A stretch of 64,000 nucleotides of DNA from JALHVH01 sp963773685 (lineage in GTDB: Bacteria > Acidobacteriota > Aminicenantia > Aminicenantales > Saccharicenantaceae): positions 1 through 64,000 of the forward strand of contig CAVZBY010000009.1 in NCBI GenBank assembly GCA_963773685.1, in the 5' to 3' direction. Shown one piece after another: positions 1 to 8,699 of the stretch. A program made the translations under genes and the position numbers. The stretch's first letter is position 1, and each line of letters begins with the position of its first letter. The notes beneath the pieces were generated by a model that was not told the origin of the DNA, searched no databases, and saw nothing but the letters and a program-made list of their open reading frames with translations.

Positions 1-20
1 TAAACCACGTTTCTGACGAA

Positions 21-57
21 GGGCGGCACCCTTTTAGGGGTGGCCGCCCTTTTTTCT
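21..57 (+). terminator. Rho-independent terminator
   Basis: A GC-rich inverted repeat (arms at 21-31 and 38-49, one bulged base, loop TTTT) is followed by a T-rich tract at 50-60. It presumably ends a gene lying upstream of the window. Confidence 0.75.
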
Positions 58-185
58 TTTGGGGGGATTTTAGGCACGAATTATGAACGAAATTTCCCCC
101 TCCAAGATACTGCGGATCTTCTTCGAGCCGAGATGATCCGGAAGGTGCTGCCGGCGGAGGCTCCCGCCCGACGGCATTTGGGTCA

Positions 186-214
186 TTGACCCCTGTCCCG
201 GGCCGCGATATCCT
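186..214 (+). promoter_or_regulatory. sigma70-like promoter of the MDR oxidoreductase
   Basis: TTGACC at 186-191, a 17-base spacer and TATCCT at 209-214. It lies 28 bases before the start codon, which has its own AGGAGAG ribosome binding site. Confidence 0.5.
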
Positions 215-242
215 TTAATCCCGAAGAGCAGGAGAGAAAGAG

Positions 243-1244
243 ATGAAAGCCATTGTATTCACCGAATACGGAGCACCCGATGTGCTGAAACTCGAAGAGG
301 TGGAAAAGCCCGCCCCGAAGGACAATGAGATCCTGATCAGAGTGTATGCGACCCCCGTGAACTTCGGGGATCTGATGGCGCGAAATTTCAAGGCGGTCTC
401 TCCACGCAAGTTCAACATGCCGTTCCTCTTCTGGCTCCCGGCGAAAGTATCCTTCGGACTCAGAAAACCACATATAACCATCCTGGGAAGTGAGTTGGCC
501 GGCGAGATCGAAGCTGTCGGCAAGGACGTAAAGCGGTTCAAGAAGGGGGATCGGGTTTTTGGATATTCTGGTCTGAGCTTTGGCGCTTACGCCGAGTATG
601 TCTGTCTGCCTGAAGCCGGCGCGGTGGCGCTCAAACCGTCGAACTTGACCTATGAAGAGGCGTCCACCCTGCCCTACGGGGCGATCATGGCGACGAGTCT
701 GCTTGGGAAGGCCAACATCCGGCGCGGACAGAAGGTCCTCATCAACGGCGCTTCGGGCGGCATCGGCTCGATGGCGGTCCAGCTGACCAGGCAATTCGGC
801 GCGGAAGTGACGGGTGTCTGCGGCACGCCGCGATTGGAATTCGTAAGATCCCTGGGTGCAGACAAGGTTATTGACTACACCAAAGAGGACTTCACCCGAA
901 ATGGCGAGACCTACGACCTGATCTTCGACATCCTTGGCAGAAGTTCGTTTTCACGGCTCAGGCGCTCGCTCAAACCAAACGGGACCTACCTTTTAGCCAG
1001 TTACAAGATGAAGGCGCTCCTTCAAATGCTGTGGACTTCGATCACGAGCGGCAAACAGAAGGTCATTTGTGCCTTCGCCCACGAGACATCCGAAAGTCTG
1101 GACTTCGTCAAGAAGCTGGTTGAAGAAGGGAAGATCAAAGCCATCGTTGACAGGAGCTTCCCGATGGCGCAGGCTGCCGAGGCGCACAGGTACGTTGAAG
1201 AAGGTCATAAGCAGGGGCCTGTCGTTATCGCCATTCGCGGGTGA
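243..1244 (+). CDS. Zinc-independent MDR NAD(P)-dependent oxidoreductase (quinone reductase-like)
   Basis: This 333-residue protein has the medium-chain dehydrogenase/reductase layout. A GroES-like N-terminal half starts MKAIVFTEYG, and a Rossmann NAD(P) fold carries GASGGIGS at residues 169-176. The family reduces quinones, enones or aldehydes with NADPH. The cysteine cluster of the structural zinc lobe is absent, which fits the quinone-oxidoreductase branch rather than classical alcohol dehydrogenases. The start is supported by AGGAGAG just upstream of the ATG. Substrate is unknown. It stands alone, followed by a gene with its own promoter. Confidence 0.85.
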   Translation: MKAIVFTEYGAPDVLKLEEVEKPAPKDNEILIRVYATPVNFGDLMARNFKAVSPRKFNMPFLFWLPAKVSFGLRKPHITILGSELAGEIEAVGKDVKRFKKGDRVFGYSGLSFGAYAEYVCLPEAGAVALKPSNLTYEEASTLPYGAIMATSLLGKANIRRGQKVLINGASGGIGSMAVQLTRQFGAEVTGVCGTPRLEFVRSLGADKVIDYTKEDFTRNGETYDLIFDILGRSSFSRLRRSLKPNGTYLLASYKMKALLQMLWTSITSGKQKVICAFAHETSESLDFVKKLVEEGKIKAIVDRSFPMAQAAEAHRYVEEGHKQGPVVIAIRG

Positions 1245-1258
1245 AACTTTGCGCTGAT

Positions 1259-1287
1259 TTGACTTGCCCGAGACCGCCGGGTACGAT
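1259..1287 (+). promoter_or_regulatory. sigma70-like promoter of the dienelactone hydrolase gene
   Basis: TTGACT at 1259-1264, a 17-base spacer and TACGAT at 1282-1287. A GGGGAGG ribosome binding site follows before the ATG at 1329. Confidence 0.5.
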
Positions 1288-1328
1288 GGAACCGTTCGGG
1301 GGATCAACGAATTCGGGGAGGTTGAACC

Positions 1329-2186
1329 ATGCCTTCAGAGATCAACGGTCTTTTCGGCGCCGGGACGGGTCCGGGGATAGACCGCCGCGAGTTCCTGGCC
1401 AAGCTGGCCGCCCTTACGGGAGGGACGGCCGTAGCCGTCGCGATTCTGCCCGTGCTCGAGGGTGGGATCGCGGCGGCCCAGACGATCCCGACGGACGACC
1501 CCCGGCTCGAAACGGGATACGTCGAGTACGACGGGCCGGCGGGGAAGCTCCGGGCTTACTCGGCGCGCCCGAAGGGGGCGAAGATCCTGGCCGGCGTCGT
1601 CATCGTCCATGAGAATCGGGGCCTGAACGCTTGGGTCGAGGACATCGCCCGGCGCGTGGCGCTCGAGGGTTTTCGGGCCGTCGCTCCGGACGCCCTTTCG
1701 CCCGCCGGCGGCACGCCCGAGGATCCCGACAAGGCGAGGGATCTCATCTACGGGCTCGACCCGGAGTCCAACACGAAAAACTACCTTGCCGCCGTCGAGT
1801 ACCTGAAGACCGGGCCGCAGGCGACGGGCAAGGTCGCCTGCATGGGCTTTTGCTGGGGCGGCGGGGTGACGAACCAGGTCGCCGTGAACGAGCCCGGCCT
1901 CACGGCGGCCGTTCCTTTCTACGGTATGCCGCCCGCGGCAGCGGACGTGCCCAGGATCAAGGCCGCCCTCCTCATCCATTACGCGGGCGAGGATGCGCGC
2001 ATCAACGCGGGGATCCCGGTCTTCGAGGAGGCGCTCCAGAAGGCGGGCATCGAACATGAGATCCACATCTATCCCGGCGCGAAACACGCCTTCATGAACG
2101 ACACCGGTGCCAACTACGACAAGGCAGCGGCCGAGCTGGCCTGGAAGCGCACTATGGACTTCCTCAAGGATAAGCTGAAAGGGTAG
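1329..2186 (+). CDS. Tat-exported dienelactone hydrolase family protein
   Basis: An alpha/beta hydrolase of 285 residues in the dienelactone hydrolase family. The N-terminus has a twin-arginine motif (RREFLAK, residues 19-25) followed by a hydrophobic stretch to about residue 50, so export of the folded enzyme is likely. The catalytic triad is visible: Cys175 in GFCWGG, Asp222 in GEDARI and His253 in GAKHAF. The conserved HENRGL motif near residue 94 also fits the family, which hydrolyses cyclic ester or lactone substrates. The natural substrate is unknown. The gene is monocistronic and convergent with the radical SAM gene that follows. Confidence 0.88.
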   Translation: MPSEINGLFGAGTGPGIDRREFLAKLAALTGGTAVAVAILPVLEGGIAAAQTIPTDDPRLETGYVEYDGPAGKLRAYSARPKGAKILAGVVIVHENRGLNAWVEDIARRVALEGFRAVAPDALSPAGGTPEDPDKARDLIYGLDPESNTKNYLAAVEYLKTGPQATGKVACMGFCWGGGVTNQVAVNEPGLTAAVPFYGMPPAAADVPRIKAALLIHYAGEDARINAGIPVFEEALQKAGIEHEIHIYPGAKHAFMNDTGANYDKAAAELAWKRTMDFLKDKLKG

Positions 2187-2193
2187 CCCCTTA

Positions 2194-3333
2194 TTACGTC
2201 CGGTCTCGCCAGGCGCCTGCGACCGCGTCCACAAAAGGGCGCACGTGCTCGAAAAAGGCCTTGTAGCCGGCGCAGAGGTAGTTCAGGCCGGGCTCACCAT
2301 CGGGCGTGAGCGCGAAACGGTTCCTCGGGCATTCCCCGTGGCACATGTCCAGGACGCGGCAGGCTCGACAGTCGGACGGCAGAGAGTCGCGCTTGGCTCG
2401 CCCGAAGGTGAGCTGGGCGGGACTCTCGAGAAGGTCCGCAAGCGGCGTCTCCCGGATGTTCCCCAGGCGGTGCGCCTCGTCGACGTAATGATCGCAGGAA
2501 AACAGGTCGCCGCTGCGCTCGAGGACCGGGATCCCGCCGCAGACGGGGCGGAAGAGGCACAGGGAATGCTCCTGGCCGAAAGCCACCCGGACCGCTTCCT
2601 CGAAGATCTGGACCTTGATCCGGCCGATATCGCGGGCCAGCCACTCGTCGAAGACCGCGCTCAGGAAGTCTCCCCACGCTCGCGGCGAAACGCTGCCGGG
2701 ACCGGCGCCGTCCTCCGCGCGGGCCGGGCGCTCGACAAGGGGCAGAAAGGTCAGGAACGTGGCCCCGATATCGCGGAAGAAACGATAGACTTCGGCCGGC
2801 CGTCCGGCATTATGGGCACCGACGACGCAGAGCAGGTCGGTCTGGACGCGATGGCGGCGCAGGATCTCCCAGCCCCGCAGGGCGGCATCGAAGGAAGGCC
2901 GGCCGTCGCGGGCCCGGCGGCGGCGGTCGTGGAGCTCGCGGGGCCCGTCGAGGCTGAGGCCCACCGTGAAGCCGGCCGAAGCGAAGAACCGGCCCCAGCC
3001 CTCGTCGAGCAGGGTCCCGTTCGTCTGGATCCCGTTGGCGACCTGTCGTCCCGGGGGCGCGAGGCGGCGCTCGATCTCGACGATCCGGCCGAAGTAGTCC
3101 ACGCCAAGGACGGTCGGTTCCCCGCCATGCCAGGAGAACCGGACGATCTCGTCGGGAGAGGCGGCGATGTGCTGACGGATATAGGTTTCAAGGAGGTCCT
3201 CGGGCATCCGTGCGGGAGCGTCGGCGCCCGCCGCGGGGCCCCGGTCGAGGTAATAACAGTATTCGCAGGCCAGATTGCAGGCGGCTCCGGCCGGCTTGAC
3301 GAAGACCTGGAAGCTCCTCGTGACGGGACCCAT
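2194..3333 (-). CDS. Anaerobic sulfatase-maturase-type radical SAM/SPASM protein
   Basis: A radical SAM enzyme of 379 residues resembling anSME/AslB. The CxxxCxxC cluster motif is at Cys19, Cys23 and Cys26 (CNLACEYCYY), followed by GGEP-type SAM contacts (SWHGGEPTVLG). A C-terminal SPASM region around residues 310-345 has further cysteines for auxiliary Fe-S clusters. Family members oxidise an active-site Cys or Ser of sulfatases to formylglycine, or modify other peptides. No sulfatase is encoded in the window, so the target is unknown. A -10 box (TAAAAT with upstream TGC) ends 7 bases before the ATG and there is no Shine-Dalgarno, suggesting a leaderless mRNA. Confidence 0.85.
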   Translation of the reverse strand: MGPVTRSFQVFVKPAGAACNLACEYCYYLDRGPAAGADAPARMPEDLLETYIRQHIAASPDEIVRFSWHGGEPTVLGVDYFGRIVEIERRLAPPGRQVANGIQTNGTLLDEGWGRFFASAGFTVGLSLDGPRELHDRRRRARDGRPSFDAALRGWEILRRHRVQTDLLCVVGAHNAGRPAEVYRFFRDIGATFLTFLPLVERPARAEDGAGPGSVSPRAWGDFLSAVFDEWLARDIGRIKVQIFEEAVRVAFGQEHSLCLFRPVCGGIPVLERSGDLFSCDHYVDEAHRLGNIRETPLADLLESPAQLTFGRAKRDSLPSDCRACRVLDMCHGECPRNRFALTPDGEPGLNYLCAGYKAFFEHVRPFVDAVAGAWRDRT

Positions 3334-3340
3334 CGCTTCG

Positions 3341-3346
3341 ATTTTA
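3341..3346 (-). promoter_or_regulatory. Extended -10 box placing the radical SAM gene on a leaderless mRNA
   Basis: Read on the minus strand the sequence is TGC followed by TAAAAT, ending 7 bases before the ATG at 3333. No good -35 box is visible; the TGN extension could compensate. Confidence 0.4.
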
Positions 3347-3398
3347 GCACCCAGCCCGGCTATCCGATAGGGAGGATGAAAGGAGGGGGGATTTTATG

Positions 3399-3404
3399 TA
3401 TAAT
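3399..3404 (+). promoter_or_regulatory. Extended -10 promoter element of the D-serine dehydratase-like gene
   Basis: TATAAT preceded by ATG (extended TGN form) lies 30 bases before the ATG at 3434. The predicted leader is about 23 bases with only a weak GAGAAA ribosome binding site. Confidence 0.5.
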
Positions 3405-3433
3405 CGGCCCGGAAACGCCTTCAGAGAAAAACC

Positions 3434-4570
3434 ATGGAACAAACAATTGACCTGCGAGAAGCTCCCGGGACCGGCCGCGTGACAGACTTGATCGGGAAGC
3501 CGGCGTCGCTCATACCGACGCCGGCACTGGTCGTCGAGACGGAGGTCCTGGAGCGCAACCTGCGCCTTATGTCCGACTTCTTCGCGCGCCGCCACGCCAA
3601 ATTGCGCCCGCACTTCAAATCGCACAAGTGCGTCACGATCGCCAGGCGTCAGCTCGAGAACGGCAACGCCGTCGGCATCACCTGCGCCAAGGTTTCAGAG
3701 GCCGAGGTCCTGGCGGCGGGAGGGATCCGGGACATCCTCATAGCCAATCAGATCGTCGGACGGGACAAGGTCGAGCGGGTCGCCGAGCTGGCTCGGAAAT
3801 GCCGTCTCACCGTCGCCGTGGACGACGAATCCCAGGTGCGGCAACTCTCCGCCGCGCTTGCCCGGACGCGCGCCACGGCCGGCGTCCTGGTCGAGGTGGA
3901 CGTCGGATTGGGCCGCTGCGGCGTCCCGCCCGGCGAGCGCGCGCTGGAGATCGCCCGCGCCGCGGAGGCCGCCGCCGGCATCGATTTCCGCGGCATCCAG
4001 GCCTACGAGGGGCACTGCCTCTCCGTCATCGACCCCGAGGAAAGGCGCCGGCAGGTCCTCGCCTCGATGCAGAAGGCCGTGGACACGAGGCGGCTTATAG
4101 AAGCCTCCGGCCTGCCCGTCCAAGTGCTCAGCGGCGGCGGAACGGGGTCGTACGATATGACAGGCCTCATGGACGGCATTGACGAGGTCCAAGCCGGTTC
4201 TTACGCCCTGATGGACCATTACTATGCGAAAAGACGGCCTGAATTTGCCCTCGCCCTCAGCGTTATTACGACCGTGATCTCAAGCAACGGTTCGGATCAC
4301 GCGGTCCTGGACGTCGGCGTGAAGGGGGTCGGTGCGGATCTCGGCCCTCCCGTCCTGGCGGACCGTCCGGAGGACGTGATCTCGCGCTTCGAGTCTGAGG
4401 AACACGCGTCCGTCAAGGTCGAAGGCCGCCCGCTGAAGGTCGGGGACAGGGTCAGGCTGTTCCCGTCGCACGGCTGTACGACCTGTAACCTGCACAGGCG
4501 CATCTTCGCCGTTCGGGGCGGGATGATCGAGGATGTTTGGGCGATAGAAGGAAGCGGGTGTCTGGAATAA
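3434..4570 (+). CDS. D-serine dehydratase-like / D-threonine aldolase-like PLP enzyme
   Basis: A 378-residue protein with an alanine-racemase-like PLP barrel and a C-terminal D-serine dehydratase-like domain. The PLP lysine should be Lys62 in RPHFKSHK. His346 and Cys348 (SHGCT) match the zinc ligands of the eukaryotic-type D-serine dehydratase and D-threonine aldolase fold. These metal- and PLP-dependent enzymes deaminate or cleave beta-hydroxy D-amino acids such as D-serine, D-threonine or 3-hydroxyaspartate. Which substrate is used cannot be read from the sequence. The gene has its own promoter and ends 38 bases before the next coding region. Confidence 0.85.
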   Translation: MEQTIDLREAPGTGRVTDLIGKPASLIPTPALVVETEVLERNLRLMSDFFARRHAKLRPHFKSHKCVTIARRQLENGNAVGITCAKVSEAEVLAAGGIRDILIANQIVGRDKVERVAELARKCRLTVAVDDESQVRQLSAALARTRATAGVLVEVDVGLGRCGVPPGERALEIARAAEAAAGIDFRGIQAYEGHCLSVIDPEERRRQVLASMQKAVDTRRLIEASGLPVQVLSGGGTGSYDMTGLMDGIDEVQAGSYALMDHYYAKRRPEFALALSVITTVISSNGSDHAVLDVGVKGVGADLGPPVLADRPEDVISRFESEEHASVKVEGRPLKVGDRVRLFPSHGCTTCNLHRRIFAVRGGMIEDVWAIEGSGCLE

Positions 4571-4608
4571 GCGTTCGAGCGGCACCCCTCTGAAGGGTGG
4601 GAAAAGGC

Positions 4609-5526
4609 ATGCCCGACGTACTCTGGACAGGGGATGTGTCATTCTTGAAGAAATTGTTGATGAACATCAACAATATCCTCGCCTGGGCCGCCGGGAACCT
4701 CAGGGATACGGAGTACATCAAAGAGAGGATCATGAGGTCCTACGACGGAGACCTGACACCTGTCGTGAACGACTACGATGAATACGGCCGGAAGCATTAC
4801 GAAAAGATCGCCGATGAACTGCTGCGAGACCTCGATGTGAGCGGAAAATACGTTCTCGACATCGGATGCGGGACTGGAATCTCCACCCTGAAGCTCCTCG
4901 ATAAAGGGGCCCGAAAAGTCTGTGCGACCGACATATCCGAATATATGCTGAAAGCCCTCAAGAAGAAGATCGAGGCCTCTGATTATGATAATGACAGTGT
5001 GGACCTGAAGGTCGCGGATGCCGAGGACCTTCCCTTCGAGGACAACGTCTTCGATTCCGTTGTCTCAAGCATGGTCCTCGGAATGGTTCCCGATCCTCGA
5101 AAGATGATAAGCGGGATGAAGCGGGTGGTGAAGCCGGGAGGAACCATTGCCCTCTCGGTCCACGGGCCCAAACACTACGCGGAGCTTCCCGATGCCGTGC
5201 TTGCCGTCGTTCCGAAGAGATTCGCCATGGGTCACAGGTTCTTCTACTGGCCCCGGGGCCCGGAAAAGGTAAAGGACTATCTCGGATCGAGCGGCCTGAC
5301 CGATATCAAGATCGAACGCTCGACATGGCACGATACCTATGGGAATAGCCAGGAGATGTACGAGTTCGTAACATCTTCAACGGGGGAGTTCTACGCTTCG
5401 TTCCTCCCGGATGAATACCTGGATACCTTCCGCAACGATATCCGAAGGTACCTCGAGAAGAGGAGCATCCATAGAATTACGATGGATGTCGTATATGCAT
5501 CTGGCAGGAAGAGTGAACGAATCTAG
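4609..5526 (+). CDS. Class I SAM-dependent methyltransferase
   Basis: The Rossmann methyltransferase core is clear: motif I VLDIGCGTGIS, then an acidic post-I residue in CATDIS, then DAEDLPFEDNVFDSV and the VVKPGG turn. It resembles UbiE/Methyltransf_11 enzymes, but the acceptor is unknown. The start is uncertain. ATG at 4609 is given here (305 residues), GTG at 4597 is also in frame, and ATG at 4732 (264 residues) has a nearby AGAGAGG ribosome binding site and would leave a complete domain. Codon use looks less GC-rich than the neighbouring genes, which may hint at separate ancestry. Confidence 0.75.
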   Translation: MPDVLWTGDVSFLKKLLMNINNILAWAAGNLRDTEYIKERIMRSYDGDLTPVVNDYDEYGRKHYEKIADELLRDLDVSGKYVLDIGCGTGISTLKLLDKGARKVCATDISEYMLKALKKKIEASDYDNDSVDLKVADAEDLPFEDNVFDSVVSSMVLGMVPDPRKMISGMKRVVKPGGTIALSVHGPKHYAELPDAVLAVVPKRFAMGHRFFYWPRGPEKVKDYLGSSGLTDIKIERSTWHDTYGNSQEMYEFVTSSTGEFYASFLPDEYLDTFRNDIRRYLEKRSIHRITMDVVYASGRKSERI

Positions 5527-5563
5527 GGATCATCGGAAATTTTTTTTCTGACAGGATCGGGAG

Positions 5564-6227
5564 ATGAATCTCGGTGTCTCGGTTATATGCGCCTTTAACA
5601 ACCGGCAAAAGCTGGATACGTTCCTGATCCCGAGCCTGCAAAAACAATCATCGCCTTACGAACTGCTCCTTGTCGACAACACCCTGGGACGGTATTCATC
5701 CGCAACGGAGATCCTCAACGAGACCGCGCGTCGGGCCAAATACGATCATCTGATGTTCGTGCACCAGGACGTCTCGCTGAATTCCGATCATTGGCTGCGG
5801 GATGCTCTGGAATCGGTTTCCCGCCTTAGGCACTGCGGGGCCGCGGGAGTGGCCGGCAGTAACCGTCGAGGGATCTGGGCCAGCGTCTTTCATGGAGATC
5901 CGCCCCGCTTGGCCGGGCAAAGGGGTCCGCAAACCCTTAAAGGTGCAGACACTCGACGGCTGTCTCATCATCGTGCCGAAGGCGGTATTCGAGACCGTGC
6001 CGTTCGATCCAGCCCATAAAGGCTGGTATCTGTACGTGACCAATTACTGTCTCGATCTGGCCCGCCACGGTTACGGGAATTACGTCCTTCCCTGCGATGT
6101 CTTTCATGAATCAACGGGGCCAGCTCATCCCGACACTTATGAGGACGCGCGGAAATACATAATCGAAAAGTACCGTGACGACGTGGCGATCGTTCATACG
6201 ACGGTCGGCAGTTGGAAGACCCGATAG
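5564..6227 (+). CDS. Glycosyltransferase family 2-like protein, interrupted by a +1 frameshift
   Basis: Two overlapping reading frames together encode one glycosyltransferase of about 220 residues. The 5' part has VSVICAFNNR and a LVDNT nucleotide-sugar segment. The 3' part has KVQTLDGCLIIVP and the NYCLDLA and FHEST motifs typical of this small GT-A group. The frames join if one G is removed from GGG at 5915-5917, giving LAGKGVRKPLKV across the junction. Since the rest is well conserved, a sequencing insertion is more likely than a dead gene. The acceptor is unknown. It follows the methyltransferase closely and could be co-transcribed with it. Confidence 0.7.
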
Positions 6228-6346
6228 CCAAATCTTCCAGAGACGCCGTTGGTTGTATCGGCATTCACCGGGCCTCCTCGGCTCTGATGGAAGTTGAAAT
6301 CTGAGTCGGCATCAGGTAAAGTTCCCGTCCGAGAGAGGAAACGACC

Positions 6347-7639
6347 ATGACCCCACCCGAAGCCGTCCATCCCCTGGAAAAGCTGAACCCGAAGGTCCGG
6401 GAACGGTTCCCGATGATCGACAGGGATTCGCGCGGGACTCCCCGCGTTTACCTCAACACGGGCGCCGGCAGTCTTACCGTCGATAAGGCCGCCGCGGCCG
6501 CCCGCGAGGCGCAAGGCCGGCTCAACCCCATGCCCGGTGTCGTCGCCTCCGGCGAGGTCGATACGGCGGCCCTGCACTCCCGGGTCAGGGCCCTCGTCGC
6601 CGACTTCCTCCACGCCGAGGACGGCCGGGAGGTCAGCTTCCATCTGTCGACCACGGCGGCGCTGTTCAACCTGGCCTTCAGCTTGCGGGGCGTCATCGCG
6701 CCTTCCGCCAACCTCGTCGTCACCGACCTCGATCACATGGCTAACGTCTCTTCCTGGGAGACCGTCTGGGGAGAGGGTCGCGGCGTGGAGGTCAGGCGGG
6801 CCCGCGTCACGCCCGAGGGAACGCTCGACGTCGACCACCTCCTCTCGCTCGTCGACCCCCGGACCGGCCTGGTCGCCGTAACCTCCACTTCGAACGGCAC
6901 GGGCTCCATCGTCAACCTGAAAGAGGTCGCTTCGGCCGTCCGCCGTGTTTCCCCCGGATGCCTGATCGCGGTCGATGCCGTCCATCAAGCCCCCCACGGC
7001 GTCATCGATGTCCGGGCGAGCGGCGTTGATTTCCTGGCCTTTTCCGGCTACAAGGTCTTCGGTCCGATGCTCGGCGTTCTCTGGGGCAGGGCCGAGCTCC
7101 TCGAGAAGCTCAAACCCTATCGCGTCGAAACGAACAAGGATGTCCTGCCCGGGAAGTTCGAGATGGGCATGCTCAACAACACCTCCCTGGCCGCGCTCGA
7201 AGCGGCCCTGGAATATCTGCTCTGGCTGGACGGCCTCGTTTCCGGCCCCGCCTCCGAGGCGGCGGACAGGGGATCCCGGTTCCGCTCGATCATGACCGTC
7301 ATAGCCGCGTATGAGGAGGGGCTCACCCGCCGCGTCCTCGAGGGCTTTCGCGAATTCGCTCCGGACCGTTTCCGGTGCTTCGGCATCACCGACCCCTCCC
7401 GCTCCGGCGAACGCGTCCCCACCTTCGCCTTCGACGTCGTCGGCCTCACTCCGACGGAGACGAAAAGGAAGCTCTGGGAGGAGGCCGGCATCCAGATCGC
7501 CGACGGGAACCACTATTCGGCGGCCGTATACCGCCATCTCGGCCGCCCCGAAGGCATCTGCCGGGCGAGCTTCGGCCATTACGACAACACGGCGACCGCC
7601 GACCGGTTCCTGGAAGCCGTCCGCCGGCTCCTGGGTTGA
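6347..7639 (+). CDS. Class V aminotransferase (cysteine desulfurase-like fold)
   Basis: A 430-residue fold-type I PLP enzyme. The cofactor aspartate is Asp210 in IAVDAVHQAPH, and the Schiff-base lysine is probably Lys236 in FSGYKVFGP. The N-terminal YLNTGAG and the substrate loop ETNKDVLPGKFEMGML also fit class V. The usual active-site cysteine loop of SufS/NifS is not evident, so a role in Fe-S assembly is doubtful. Isopenicillin N epimerase-like or kynureninase-like chemistry are alternatives. No functional partner is adjacent. A GAGAGAGGAAACGACC stretch precedes the ATG. Confidence 0.82.
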   Translation: MTPPEAVHPLEKLNPKVRERFPMIDRDSRGTPRVYLNTGAGSLTVDKAAAAAREAQGRLNPMPGVVASGEVDTAALHSRVRALVADFLHAEDGREVSFHLSTTAALFNLAFSLRGVIAPSANLVVTDLDHMANVSSWETVWGEGRGVEVRRARVTPEGTLDVDHLLSLVDPRTGLVAVTSTSNGTGSIVNLKEVASAVRRVSPGCLIAVDAVHQAPHGVIDVRASGVDFLAFSGYKVFGPMLGVLWGRAELLEKLKPYRVETNKDVLPGKFEMGMLNNTSLAALEAALEYLLWLDGLVSGPASEAADRGSRFRSIMTVIAAYEEGLTRRVLEGFREFAPDRFRCFGITDPSRSGERVPTFAFDVVGLTPTETKRKLWEEAGIQIADGNHYSAAVYRHLGRPEGICRASFGHYDNTATADRFLEAVRRLLG

Positions 7640-7688
7640 TCGTCCGCTTATTACCTTTGCCCGAATATCGGATAGCCTTTGCGCTGTC

Positions 7689-8699
7689 TTAAAAAGGATC
7701 CGGCCGCCTCGGCCCAGGTATGAACTGGGCAGACGGGCTCCCGGCCGCCGCTTCGGCCAACAGACCCAAACGCTCGGGATGCCGGATGAGCTCGACAGTC
7801 CCTCGAGCCAGCTCCGCCCCCGAATCGAAGAGGAGCCCGGTCCGGCCCGGCTCGATGAACGGCTCCGAATAAGCCGCCCGCAGGGCCAGGATGGGCAGGC
7901 CGAAGGCTCGCGCTTCGTGGAAGGCCATCCCGAATGTCTCGCCCGGCGAGGGACTGATCAGGACAGAGCTTCGTCCGTATTCCACGCCGAGCTCTTCGGG
8001 CGGGATGAACCCCAGGTGAACCACTCTCTCCCGGAGAAGGGGATGGGTGCCGACGGCCTCGAGACAGGCGGAGGCCGTCTCCGGTTCGATGTCCGTCCGG
8101 CCGGCGATGCGAAGGGTGAAGACGTCGGTCCCTTGGACCTCCCGGCCGAGGGCGTCCAGATAATCCGGAATGCCCTTGCCGCGGATCAGACTGGAGACGA
8201 TGAGCCCGGTAAAGATGTCAGGAGTGATGTGCGGGCCTTTCGGCGCGACACATGGAGCCGGCGGGACGACGAGGATAGGCCTCCCGGCGAAGCCTCTTTC
8301 CCCGAGAACGTCCGCGGTGCCCGGGCTCGTCACGAGAAAGCCCGAGGCCCCGGCGAAGAGCCGGTTCTCGGCCCTTCGCAGGCCCTCGGCCTCGATACGG
8401 GCGATCCCGGGGTCGGCGCTGGGCAAGCTGTGGATGATGAAGAAAAGGCGCTCCCCCGGCCCGAAAGGGCTCGCCGCCGCCAAGGCCGGGATATAGAGGC
8501 TGTCTACCCAGAACTCGGTCCGCGGGGGGTAGGATCCAAGGGCGAGATCGGCCAGCGTGGTCGTCTCGATCCGGAAACCCGCCCCGTCCAGGGCCCGAAG
8601 AAGGGACCTGTTGTAAAGATCCCCCCCGGAAGGCGGCCTCCCCGGAGGCACGACGAAGACGACGGAGTCCGGCGCCGGAGATGTCGCGCCGTCAGGCAC
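7689..8699 (-). CDS. GT4-type glycosyltransferase, last gene of the pterin-related operon
   Basis: A 336-residue GT-B glycosyltransferase. The N-terminal VVFVVPPGRPPSGGDLYNR loop and the C-terminal SPSPGETFGMAFHEARAFGLPILA segment (the EX7E-type nucleotide-sugar site) identify the family. It would transfer a sugar from a nucleotide donor. Its start overlaps the end of the pterin synthase-like gene by 8 bases, so the two are translationally coupled. Context suggests the acceptor is a pterin or pteridine-derived small molecule, comparable in principle to cyanobacterial tetrahydrobiopterin glucosyltransferase; this is inference, not homology. The last residues are followed by about 50 bases without a clear terminator. 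Confidence 0.8.
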   Translation of the reverse strand: MPDGATSPAPDSVVFVVPPGRPPSGGDLYNRSLLRALDGAGFRIETTTLADLALGSYPPRTEFWVDSLYIPALAAASPFGPGERLFFIIHSLPSADPGIARIEAEGLRRAENRLFAGASGFLVTSPGTADVLGERGFAGRPILVVPPAPCVAPKGPHITPDIFTGLIVSSLIRGKGIPDYLDALGREVQGTDVFTLRIAGRTDIEPETASACLEAVGTHPLLRERVVHLGFIPPEELGVEYGRSSVLISPSPGETFGMAFHEARAFGLPILALRAAYSEPFIEPGRTGLLFDSGAELARGTVELIRHPERLGLLAEAAAGSPSAQFIPGPRRPDPF

